From Pectinatus haikarae (GTDB taxonomy: Bacteria; Bacillota; Negativicutes; Selenomonadales; Selenomonadaceae), in the NCBI RefSeq assembly GCF_030813505.1, contig NZ_JAUSUE010000002.1: DNA of 64,000 bases; one strand, given 5' to 3'. The position numbers and the translations under genes were made by a program. This document shows, one piece after another, positions 25,815-33,222 of the stretch (position 1 is the stretch's first letter; the number at the start of each line of letters is the position of its first letter). The notes beneath the pieces are model-generated. The model was not told where the DNA came from. It saw only the letters and a list, made by a program, of their open reading frames with translations, and ran no database searches.

Positions 25815-26708
25815 TCAATCTTTCAGATCGTCGACTAAAATGATCCACCCGTCTTTTTCAACGACAGCACTGGTTTTCAATAAATGACCGACAGCTCTTT
25901 TAAAAGCAGCTTTACTGATATGAAAACGGTCTTTTATTATTTCTGGCGGTGTTTTATCACTATATGGAATTTTGCCGTTATGGGCAGCAATTTCTTTAAG
26001 CAATGTTTCTGCATCAAGATATATAGCTTTCTCTTTAATAGGCCGAAGTGAAGCATTGAGACGACCGTCTTCTCGTATATATGTGACTCTGGCAGTTACA
26101 TTAGCGCCTACATGAGGATGTTCCGGCATTTCTTTCTCCTGAATAAAGGCTATATATCTTTCTGTAGTAAAAATAAAGGCACCTTGATCTGTAAGATTAT
26201 AAACAGAGCCTTCTATTGTATCGCCGATTTTAACCGTATCAGCGGCAGGCTTTGATGCACGGCGCATCTCGTCTTCTACTTTCATGGTAACAGCCAGCCG
26301 GCCGGATTTATCTGTATATAATTTAGCCCAGACATAGTCCCCAAGTTTCAACGCACCGCGTGTGCCCGCAAACGGCAGAAATATACCCCTCTCAGCACCG
26401 GCGTCAAGAAAAGCCCCGTCTTCTGAAAGATTTATTACTTTCAGCCTGGCAATCTGTCCTTCTTTCATATGGGGAACACGCATACTGGCAGTGAGACGGC
26501 CCTTTGGATCCTTATATAAAAAAACTTTAACCATATCACCGACTTTTACCAAGGATGTTTGCTGTGTTTTATGAAGAAGAATATCATTGGAGGTATTACC
26601 TGTCTGCGCATCCAGGAAAACACCCATTTCGTTTTCGCGAACTGCCTTTAAAGTGGCTACTGTACTTGGTTTTAATATATTAACTGATTCAGTATCGTTA
26701 TTCTTCAT
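25815..26708 (-). CDS. cvfB: S1-domain RNA-binding protein CvfB (YitL)
   Basis: CvfB proteins carry tandem S1 RNA-binding domains and a C-terminal winged helix; in staphylococci one affects virulence-factor expression. S1-like segments lie near 15-70, 75-135 and 155-215 (GVFLDAQTG, GAFLDAGAERGIFLPF, GAFIFTTERYIAF). The end (PEIIKDRFHISKAAFKRAVGHLLK) is the winged helix. Two starts are possible: ATG at 26708 (chosen, after AGGA) or ATG at 26726. Either way it overlaps or abuts the rsfS end, so the two are co-transcribed. Confidence 0.87.
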   Translation of the reverse strand: MKNNDTESVNILKPSTVATLKAVRENEMGVFLDAQTGNTSNDILLHKTQQTSLVKVGDMVKVFLYKDPKGRLTASMRVPHMKEGQIARLKVINLSEDGAFLDAGAERGIFLPFAGTRGALKLGDYVWAKLYTDKSGRLAVTMKVEDEMRRASKPAADTVKIGDTIEGSVYNLTDQGAFIFTTERYIAFIQEKEMPEHPHVGANVTARVTYIREDGRLNASLRPIKEKAIYLDAETLLKEIAAHNGKIPYSDKTPPEIIKDRFHISKAAFKRAVGHLLKTSAVVEKDGWIILVDDLKD

Positions 26709-27045
26709 ATTCTTTAATTCCTGCATCGCCCCATAGGCTTTCTAACCCATAGAACTCACGGCTTTCTTCTGTAAAAATATGTGCTACGCAATCACCGTAA
26801 TCCAATAATATCCATTCACCTGATTTATAGCCTTCACGATGCAGCAGATGTTCACCGGACAAACCAAGCTGTTCTTCAATGTTATCAGCTATTGCTTTTG
26901 CCTGAATATTGGATCTGCCATTACAAATGATAAAATAATCTGTGGAAGTTGTCAGCTCCCGCATATCCATTGTTAAAATGCGAGCAGCTTTTTTATCATC
27001 AGCTGCTTTGGCAATTACGCAGCTTTTTTCAAATGCAGTCATCAT
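26698..27045 (-). CDS. rsfS: ribosomal silencing factor RsfS
   Basis: RsfS (RsfA/YbeB) binds ribosomal protein L14 and blocks subunit joining in stationary phase. Its core motifs are visible: STDYFIICNGRSNIQAKAIADNI, EGYKSGEWILLDYGDCVAHIF and FYGLESLWGD. The frame reaches 27078, but the ATG at 27045 gives the usual 115 residues; no start has a strong ribosome site. It lies in the conserved order yqeK-LCP-rsfS, with cvfB downstream. Confidence 0.92.
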   Translation of the reverse strand: MMTAFEKSCVIAKAADDKKAARILTMDMRELTTSTDYFIICNGRSNIQAKAIADNIEEQLGLSGEHLLHREGYKSGEWILLDYGDCVAHIFTEESREFYGLESLWGDAGIKEYEE

Positions 27046-27099
27046 TTCTTTATCTTTTAGATTAATTATAAAAATCATACCTTTCGTTGTTAAAATTTA

Positions 27100-28089
27100 T
27101 TAATTTGAAAAATTAAACATTTCCTGAAGTAAATCATGTATCAGTACAGCATCTGGCTGCCAAGATGATCCATCCGGTGAAAATCTGCCGGGTAAGGTCT
27201 TCACTGTAAGTGAGTTTTTACCAGCAATCCTGATGTAGTTTTTTAAATTTGTAAAAGTAAAGAAATCGACATTGGTATACAATGAATTATTTATTATATT
27301 AACAATATCAGGGGCATAAAAAACAGCTTTAAAATTGAATATCTGTTGATAAAATGATCTTATAAAAGCTTCCTGGCGCTCAACTCTGCCTAAATCTCCA
27401 AGATCATCGCTGCGGTACATTAAATACTGCAGTGCCTTATTTCCGTCAAAATGCTGGTAGCCTTTATTTAAATGTATAGAAACACCGCCTTCTGGATCAT
27501 CATAATTCATATCACTGCCCGCATATAAATCTATACCACCAAATGTGTCAACCAGTGATGCTAAAGCATTTTCATCTACAATTACATATTTGTCAATTTT
27601 TTTATCGAGAAGAGAAGAAACAGCTTCTAAAGTTTTTTCCGAGCCGTAATTTTGAAATGAGCTTACAGATGAAATGCTATTGCCCATGGTTACTAAAGTG
27701 TTGCGTGGTATAAGCAATGCAGAAAGAGCACCGTCATATTGATTAACATTGAGCAGAATCAATGCGTCGGCATCAGCATTGACCGTATAATTTGATTTGT
27801 TTACACCAATAAATAAAATAGTATCAAAATCTTTGAATTGGGCCGGGATTTTTATTTTTGTCTCTTTTTCAGCAGCTTGTTTTTCTCTATAGTCTGAATA
27901 GGCAGCATTCAGATATGCATAAAAATTTACGGCACCGCTATATGAAGCCTGAAAAACACGAAAAATACAAAAGCAGATAACCGCGAGTATGAGCAAAAAA
28001 ACAAATATCCTTAAGAGTTTTGGACGCCGCCTTCTGCGTATGAGTTTTCTCCTTTGTCCGCGGGAAGGTGTACTTCTGTTATTTTTCAT
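27100..28089 (-). CDS. LytR-CpsA-Psr (LCP) family protein
   Basis: LCP enzymes transfer polyprenyl-phosphate-linked glycopolymers to the cell wall. After a very basic cytoplasmic start (RRKLIRRRRRPK) there is one membrane helix (about 26-46), then the extracytoplasmic LCP domain (DTILFIGVNKSNYTVNADADALILLNVN, LIPRNTLVTMG, GGIDLY, HFDGNKALQYLMYRSDDLGDLGRVERQ). The arginines and aspartates of the catalytic site are present. The start overlaps the yqeK end by 11 bases, so they form one operon. Confidence 0.9.
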   Translation of the reverse strand: MKNNRSTPSRGQRRKLIRRRRRPKLLRIFVFLLILAVICFCIFRVFQASYSGAVNFYAYLNAAYSDYREKQAAEKETKIKIPAQFKDFDTILFIGVNKSNYTVNADADALILLNVNQYDGALSALLIPRNTLVTMGNSISSVSSFQNYGSEKTLEAVSSLLDKKIDKYVIVDENALASLVDTFGGIDLYAGSDMNYDDPEGGVSIHLNKGYQHFDGNKALQYLMYRSDDLGDLGRVERQEAFIRSFYQQIFNFKAVFYAPDIVNIINNSLYTNVDFFTFTNLKNYIRIAGKNSLTVKTLPGRFSPDGSSWQPDAVLIHDLLQEMFNFSN

Positions 28090-28663
28090 GATTTATATGC
28101 TGTGCAAGAAGGTAATTACGTGCAAGAATAGTCTGAGGATGAACCATCTGACCCTTTTTTATTACAAAAGAAATAGATCTGTCAAATGCCGCGATCATAA
28201 CAGTATCGATATCACCAGTTTCCGCGACCCTGCGGAACTCATCAATACCATCATATTGACGATTGGGTTCAATCATATCAGCCAAATAAATAATCTTATC
28301 CAAAAGATTCATCTTTTCTTTACCAGTAGTATGGAGTTTTATTGCATCCAGAATTTCAATATCATCAATACCGTACTTTTCACTGGACAGAGCAGCACCC
28401 AGAGCAGCGTGCAGTAAAATGGGCTGATAATTATCTATAAATTCAATCGGTATATTACGTTTTCTGGCTTCACCAATAAGGCTGGGGACGGGAAATTCAC
28501 GTGCACAGTCATGCAAAAGACCGGCTGTTTTTGCTTTTTGAGGAGAGGCACCAAATTTTTCGGCTAATTTCACAGCAGTTTCACTGACACCGAGTGAATG
28601 TATAAAGCGGTGCTTATTATTGAGACTTTGTTGCAATTTTTCTTGCATATCTAGAAAATTCAA
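28079..28663 (-). CDS. yqeK: HD-domain hydrolase YqeK (probable Ap4A hydrolase)
   Basis: YqeK proteins cleave diadenosine tetraphosphate to two ADP. The HD metal site is seen as RFIHSLGVSETA, LLHDCARE and HAALGAAL, with a later LADMIEP motif. Length 194. It usually follows nadD, but nadD is not here: the RNase P RNA lies immediately upstream instead. It opens the yqeK-LCP-rsfS-cvfB run. Confidence 0.92.
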   Translation of the reverse strand: MNFLDMQEKLQQSLNNKHRFIHSLGVSETAVKLAEKFGASPQKAKTAGLLHDCAREFPVPSLIGEARKRNIPIEFIDNYQPILLHAALGAALSSEKYGIDDIEILDAIKLHTTGKEKMNLLDKIIYLADMIEPNRQYDGIDEFRRVAETGDIDTVMIAAFDRSISFVIKKGQMVHPQTILARNYLLAQHINHEK

Positions 28664-28775
28664 CGTCAGGCGGCTCCTTCATCAGATAATAATATCGTTT
28701 TTGAAAAAATTTCGCGTAAATAAAATCACCATTCTGCAGTTAAATCAAAAGCAATCGGAAAAAACCGCGGATAAA

Positions 28776-28803
28776 AAATAAACTGCCTGACGGCAGTTTA
28801 TTT
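28776..28803 (-). terminator. rnpB terminator
   Basis: A perfect 12-base stem (28776-28787 and 28792-28803) has a 4-base loop. On the minus strand it ends in a T-run. Confidence 0.88.
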
Positions 28804-28807
28804 CAGC

Positions 28808-29165
28808 TGTGAGTAATCAGTAAGCCGAGTTCTGTTCCGCCTTAAGCGGTGATAATCATTTATCTAGACCGGCAGTTGCCTGCCGGTTCAAGCGACACAA
28901 CCCGGAAGGTTCAGCGGGCAGCTTCATCCCTTCCCTATTCGGTCTTGCTCCATATGGGGTTTACCAAAGCCGTGCAGTTACCCGCACGCTGGTGCGCTCT
29001 TACCGCACCTTTCCATCCTTACCTGCAAGCAGGCGGTTTAAATTTCTATAGCACTTTCCCTAAGGTTACCCTCGCCGGACGTTATCCGGCATATTGCCCT
29101 GCGGAGCCCGGACTTTCCTCAGATGCCTAAAAACACCCGCGATTATCTTTCATACTCATAGCAAC
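28808..29165 (-). ncRNA. rnpB: RNase P RNA (catalytic subunit)
   Basis: On the minus strand the conserved regions GAGGAAAGTCCGGGCTCC, GAGGGTAACC, GGTAAACCCC and ACAGAACTCGGCTTA are present in order. The outer P1 helix is TGAGTA (29158-29153) with TACTCA (28815-28810). A consensus promoter lies just upstream and a terminator just downstream. The ends are estimates to within about 10 bases. This is the ribozyme that trims tRNA 5' ends. Confidence 0.93.
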
Positions 29166-29175
29166 ATATATTTGC

Positions 29176-29204
29176 ATTATAACATTGATTAAAATAGCTG
29201 TCAA
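29176..29204 (-). promoter_or_regulatory. rnpB promoter
   Basis: On the minus strand TTGACA (29204-29199) and TATAAT (29181-29176) are 17 bases apart, a full consensus promoter. The -35 overlaps the stop codon of the upstream methyltransferase gene. Confidence 0.9.
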
Positions 29205-30010
29205 TTAAACTGCCTTTGACGCATTATTTCATACATTATCATTGCGGCGGCACTTGATGCATTTAACGATTCGCTTTTACCGTACATAGGAATATATATA
29301 TGTTCATGTGATAATGCCAGCAGTTCATTTGAAACGCCGTCGCCTTCGTTGCCCAAAATTATCGCTGCGGGCTTGTTGTAATTTACAGAGTAACAAGGGT
29401 GTGCATCAGACGACAGGACTGTTGAGAATAAGCAGATATTATTTTCGGTGATAAAGCGGCGCAGATCGTTTACATTGATTTTTTGGACTATAGGCAGATG
29501 GAAGGCGGCACCCATAGTTGCTCTTACGACCTTGGAAGAATAAATATCAACTGTTCCCTGCATAGCGATAATGCCGTCAATCCCTGATGCTTCAGCCGTT
29601 CTTATAATAGTACCTGCGTTTCCAGGATCCTGAAGCTTATCAAGAATGATATAAATAGGAGACTTTTTATTCTCCTTAGAAAGATCGTCCAGTAAAAAAT
29701 CTTTTTTTACTGCTGTCGCAACAATTCCCTGTGGAGAATCTGTATCAGCCAGCTTTAAGAAAACATTGCTGCTGACTTCATATAAAAGACAATCCCTATC
29801 GCGCAAAATATTTATCAGAGTTGCACATCTTTTATTGGCGGCGGCTTCTGCGGTAAAAAAGCATTCTGTGATTTGAGCGGATAAAAGAGCAGCTTCTATC
29901 AAACGAATACCCTCAATTAAAAAAAGTTTTTCCTTTTCGCGATATTTTTTTTGTTTTAATGCAGCAGCCTTTTTTATTTGTATATTATCTGTACTAGTGA
30001 TGACAGGCAT
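29201..30010 (-). CDS. TrmH/SpoU-family RNA 2'-O-ribose methyltransferase
   Basis: A 269-residue SAM-dependent methyltransferase of the SPOUT class, acting on 23S rRNA or tRNA (YsgA/RlmB group). The N-terminal substrate-binding domain (KKYREKEKLFLIEGIRLIEAAL) is followed by the knotted catalytic domain with its three motifs (DPGNAGTIIRTAEASG, ILGNEGDGVSNE, IPMYGKSESLNASSAAAM). The start has a GGAGAAAAGGAG site just after a long hairpin that separates it from ruvA. The exact target nucleotide is unknown. Confidence 0.9.
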   Translation of the reverse strand: MPVITSTDNIQIKKAAALKQKKYREKEKLFLIEGIRLIEAALLSAQITECFFTAEAAANKRCATLINILRDRDCLLYEVSSNVFLKLADTDSPQGIVATAVKKDFLLDDLSKENKKSPIYIILDKLQDPGNAGTIIRTAEASGIDGIIAMQGTVDIYSSKVVRATMGAAFHLPIVQKINVNDLRRFITENNICLFSTVLSSDAHPCYSVNYNKPAAIILGNEGDGVSNELLALSHEHIYIPMYGKSESLNASSAAAMIMYEIMRQRQFN

Positions 30011-30029
30011 TGGATAACTCCTTTTCTCC

Positions 30030-30089
30030 AGATAAATAAAGTTCTTATTTCAGCGGGGAAGCCGTTTGAAATAAGAACTTTATTTATCT
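30030..30089 (-). terminator. 23-base perfect hairpin at the ruvA stop codon
   Basis: Arms 30030-30052 and 30067-30089 are exact complements with a 14-base GC-rich loop. The arm at 30067-30089 includes the last codon and stop of ruvA. It probably terminates or separates the ruvCA transcript from the methyltransferase gene, although no T-run follows on the minus strand. Confidence 0.6.
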
Positions 30090-30686
30090 GCTTAAATCTT
30101 TCAGCGCAAATTTTATAATTTCTTCCACAGAATTGAGATGTCCGGCCTTTTTTAAAGTGCTGAAAATTTCCTGGGACGTATAGCCAAAAGAAGCCAGAGC
30201 TTGCTTTGCATCCGTCCAAATATCAGGCTGTGACGTAGTTTCCTCCGGAGAAATATTTTCATTGAAAGTTTCTCCGTCTGTGAGTGTATCGCTTAATTTA
30301 TCTTTTAATTCTAAAATGATCCGTTCCGCAGTTTTTTTTCCTATTCCAGGAGCAGTAGTCAATAAAGATATTTGTTTGTTCTGTACGGCCCAGACAATTT
30401 TATCGGCAGAGAGCACTGATAAAATGCTTAGTGCTGCTTTTGGTCCGATACCTGAAACTGATATCAAATGCAGGAATATATCATGCTCCGCATGCGATGA
30501 AAAGCCGTAGAGCTGCAAAGCATCTTCACGCACATTAAGATACGTATATACCATAGCTTCCTGCCCTTTTTTTAGACGAGAGCGTGTAGTTGAAGATATG
30601 AGTGTATGATAGCCGACGCCTTTTACATCTATAAAACAGGAATCGGGGAAGAGTTCAGTTATTGTGCCATGTAGATAGCCTATCAT
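30084..30686 (-). CDS. ruvA: Holliday junction branch migration protein RuvA
   Basis: RuvA binds four-way junctions and loads the RuvB motor. The N-terminal OB domain (MIGYLHGTITELFPDSCFIDVKG) is followed by helix-hairpin-helix motifs (SGIGPKAALSIL, PGIGKKTAERIILELKDKL) and the C-terminal RuvB-contact domain (ALASFGYTSQEI). Length 200. It lies 15 bases after ruvC. Unlike many genomes ruvB is not next; a methyltransferase gene follows instead. Confidence 0.95.
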   Translation of the reverse strand: MIGYLHGTITELFPDSCFIDVKGVGYHTLISSTTRSRLKKGQEAMVYTYLNVREDALQLYGFSSHAEHDIFLHLISVSGIGPKAALSILSVLSADKIVWAVQNKQISLLTTAPGIGKKTAERIILELKDKLSDTLTDGETFNENISPEETTSQPDIWTDAKQALASFGYTSQEIFSTLKKAGHLNSVEEIIKFALKDLSR

Positions 30687-30701
30687 ATTTTTCTCCTAGA
30701 A

Positions 30702-31193
30702 TCAGCGATTGCGCCATAGTATATTATTGATGCAATGTGTAGTGCAAATAGCTACGGCAAGAGCATCTGCCACATCATCGGGATGCGGCGGATGGGGCAG
30801 GTTCAATATTTTCCTGACCATATATATTACCTGTTCTTTGGTGGCTTTACCATAGCCGACTACCGATTGTTTTATTTGCAGCGGGGTCCGTTCAACCAAA
30901 TCAATATTGTTTTGTGCGGCAGCCAAGAGAATGATGCCGCGTGCCTGCCCCACAGGAATGGCTGTTGTTACATTACGATTGAAGAACAGTTGTTCAACTC
31001 CCATAACGTCTGGGGTGTATTTTTCCAGTAGTGCAGTAAGTTCCTCGTGAATTTTCAGGAGACGATCCTGCGGCCTGGCTTTTGAGCTTGTCGTTATAGC
31101 ACCGTATTCAATCGCCCTGAGATGGCTTCCCGTAAGTTCAACGAATCCGTAGCCGCATATTGCGGTACCGGGATCTATTCCTAATGCCAGCAT
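30702..31193 (-). CDS. ruvC: Holliday junction resolvase RuvC
   Basis: RuvC cuts Holliday junctions symmetrically. The catalytic acids are visible in GIDPGTAICGYG (Asp7), GVEQLFF (Glu) and HPDDVADALAVA (Asp pair), and the DNA-binding helix in KQSVVGYGKATKEQV. Length 163. It lies 6 bases after yebC and 15 before ruvA in the conserved yebC-ruvC-ruvA order. Confidence 0.95.
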   Translation of the reverse strand: MLALGIDPGTAICGYGFVELTGSHLRAIEYGAITTSSKARPQDRLLKIHEELTALLEKYTPDVMGVEQLFFNRNVTTAIPVGQARGIILLAAAQNNIDLVERTPLQIKQSVVGYGKATKEQVIYMVRKILNLPHPPHPDDVADALAVAICTTHCINNILWRNR

Positions 31194-31199
31194 AATTGA

Positions 31200-31931
31200 T
31201 TACTCTTCTTCGATTTCATAATTGCCATATACATTTTGCACATCATCGTGTTCTTCAAGAGCATCAACGAGTGCGAGCATTTTGTCAGCATCTTTTCCTG
31301 TAAGCGCAACTGTAGTATCAGGCACCATAGTTATTTCAGCCTGGACGGTGTCGATTTTATTGTCCTCAAGTACTTGCATGACGGCATCGAAATCATTGGG
31401 TTCTGCCGTTATTTCAAAAGAATCTTCTTCTGCTTTAAAGTCCTCGGCACCGGCATCAAGAGCGATCGTCATCAACGCTTCTTCATCGTCATAACTTTCC
31501 TTGTCTATCAGAAAAACGGCTTTTTGTTTGAACATCCAGCCCACACAGCCGGTTTCCCCGAGATTTCCGCCAAATTTGGAAAAAAGATGGCGGATATCGG
31601 CTGCGGTCCGGTTGCGATTGTCTGTCATTATATCAAGCATGACGGCGCTGCCGCCCGGACCGTAACCTTCATAGACAAATTCTTCGTAGTTGCTGCCGTC
31701 AGCAGCCCCCAATCCTTTTTGGATGGCGCGTTGAATATTGTCTTTGGGAATATTGTTTGCCTTAGCTTTGGAAAGAGCCAGTTTTAAACGCATATTGCCT
31801 ATCGGGTCACCGCCGCCCATGCGGACAGCAACAGTTATTTCACGGCCTATTTTTGTGGTCACTTTTCCGCGAATTGCATCATTTGCTCCTTTTTTCCTTT
31901 TTATATTTGCCCATTTTGAATGTCCTGACAT
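31200..31931 (-). CDS. yebC: YebC/PmpR family protein
   Basis: A 243-residue member of the YebC/PmpR/TACO1 family. It begins MSGHSKWANIKRKKGANDAIRGK, and the family's acidic C-terminal domains follow. Members act as transcription regulators or help ribosomes through proline-rich stretches. The upstream site is weak but the N-terminus is clearly the family start. It is co-transcribed with ruvC, as in many bacteria. Confidence 0.93.
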   Translation of the reverse strand: MSGHSKWANIKRKKGANDAIRGKVTTKIGREITVAVRMGGGDPIGNMRLKLALSKAKANNIPKDNIQRAIQKGLGAADGSNYEEFVYEGYGPGGSAVMLDIMTDNRNRTAADIRHLFSKFGGNLGETGCVGWMFKQKAVFLIDKESYDDEEALMTIALDAGAEDFKAEEDSFEITAEPNDFDAVMQVLEDNKIDTVQAEITMVPDTTVALTGKDADKMLALVDALEEHDDVQNVYGNYEIEEE

Positions 31932-31982
31932 TTATTACACCTCATATAAATTAGTATTTATGCTTCAAATGTTAGCTGTTGA

Positions 31983-33206
31983 TCAATTATTGCTTAGGGT
32001 CAGCCGGTAATGCTTTTTCTTGCCCTTTTTCAACATGCAGAATCCATCAGAAAAATCAGCTGATGTTAGCAATCTGTCAATGTCACTTATTTTTTCATTG
32101 TTTAGGGAAAGGCCGCTTTGCTGAATAATACGTTTTGCCTCTCCTTTAGAAGCAAATACTTTTGCCTCTACCAGCAGATCCAGCAGCCTGCTGCCCAGCA
32201 TTTCTGCAGATATTTTTAAGGAAGGAGCATTATCAAGAACACCCTGGCCGCTGAATAGAGCTTTTGCAGCTTCCTGTGCTTTAGCTGCTTCTTCTTCACC
32301 ATGCACTATTTTAGTAATCTCGTAGGCTAAAACTTTTTTAGCTTCGTTTATCTGTTCGTTTTCCAGACTGCTCAGCCTGATTACCTCTTCCATAGGCAGA
32401 AATGTAAGCAATGACAGACAGTTTTTTACATCCGAATCATTTACATTGCGCCAGTATTGATAAAATTCATAAGGAGAAGTTTTAGATGGATCAAGCCATA
32501 AAGCACCTTTTGCTGTTTTCCCCATTTTTTTGCCTTCACTTGTTGTAAGCAAAGTGAAGGTCAGCCCATATGCAGGTGTCTCATATTTGCGGCGCAATAG
32601 TTCCACGCCGGCAATTATATTAGACCATTGATCGTCACCGCCCATCTCCATTTTACAGTTGTACCGACGGTTAAGTTCCATAAAATCATATGCCTGCATT
32701 ATCATATAATTGAATTCCAGAAAAGTCAGGCCTTTTTCCAGACGCTGTTTATAACATTCCGCAGCAAGCATGCGATTGACAGAAAAATGTGGACCTATGT
32801 CTCGAAGCATCTCTATATAGTTGAGTTTGCGCAGCCAGTCTCCGTTATTTACCATAAGAGCTTTGCCTTCATCAAATTCAATAAAGCGCTGCAGTTGTTT
32901 TTTAAAGCAATTGCAATTGTGTTCTATAATGTCGTCCGTGAGCATTTGGCGCATATCTGTTCTGCCGGAAGGATCACCGACAGTGCCCGTTCCTCCGCCT
33001 ATCAGGCAGATAGGACGATGTCCTGCACGCTGCATGTGAGCCATTACCATCATGCCCAAAAAATGTCCCACATGCAGGCTGTCGGCGGTAGGATCAAAAC
33101 CGATATAAAAAGACACCTTTTCATTTGCCAAAAGTGCTCTTATTTCCTCTTCGTGAGTAGCCTGAGCAATATAGCCGCGCTCCTTTAGTACGTCATATAC
33201 GTTCAA
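31983..33206 (-). CDS. tyrS: tyrosyl-tRNA synthetase
   Basis: TyrS charges tRNA-Tyr. The HIGH motif appears as HVGH in DPTADSLHVGHFLG and the KMSKS motif as KMGKT in SEGKKMGKTAKGALW. A C-terminal S4 RNA-binding domain (LLVEAKVFASKGEAKRIIQQSG) is present. Length 407. It sits 16 bases after the PBP1A gene on the same strand, so it is read from that transcript. No T-box is seen upstream of it. Confidence 0.95.
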   Translation of the reverse strand: MNVYDVLKERGYIAQATHEEEIRALLANEKVSFYIGFDPTADSLHVGHFLGMMVMAHMQRAGHRPICLIGGGTGTVGDPSGRTDMRQMLTDDIIEHNCNCFKKQLQRFIEFDEGKALMVNNGDWLRKLNYIEMLRDIGPHFSVNRMLAAECYKQRLEKGLTFLEFNYMIMQAYDFMELNRRYNCKMEMGGDDQWSNIIAGVELLRRKYETPAYGLTFTLLTTSEGKKMGKTAKGALWLDPSKTSPYEFYQYWRNVNDSDVKNCLSLLTFLPMEEVIRLSSLENEQINEAKKVLAYEITKIVHGEEEAAKAQEAAKALFSGQGVLDNAPSLKISAEMLGSRLLDLLVEAKVFASKGEAKRIIQQSGLSLNNEKISDIDRLLTSADFSDGFCMLKKGKKKHYRLTLSNN

Positions 33207-33222
33207 TCAAAGTCCTCCTCAA

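Noticed and set aside
28849..29130. 93-codon open frame on the plus strand
   Set aside because: It is the antisense of the RNase P RNA gene; the conserved ribozyme sequence explains the open frame.
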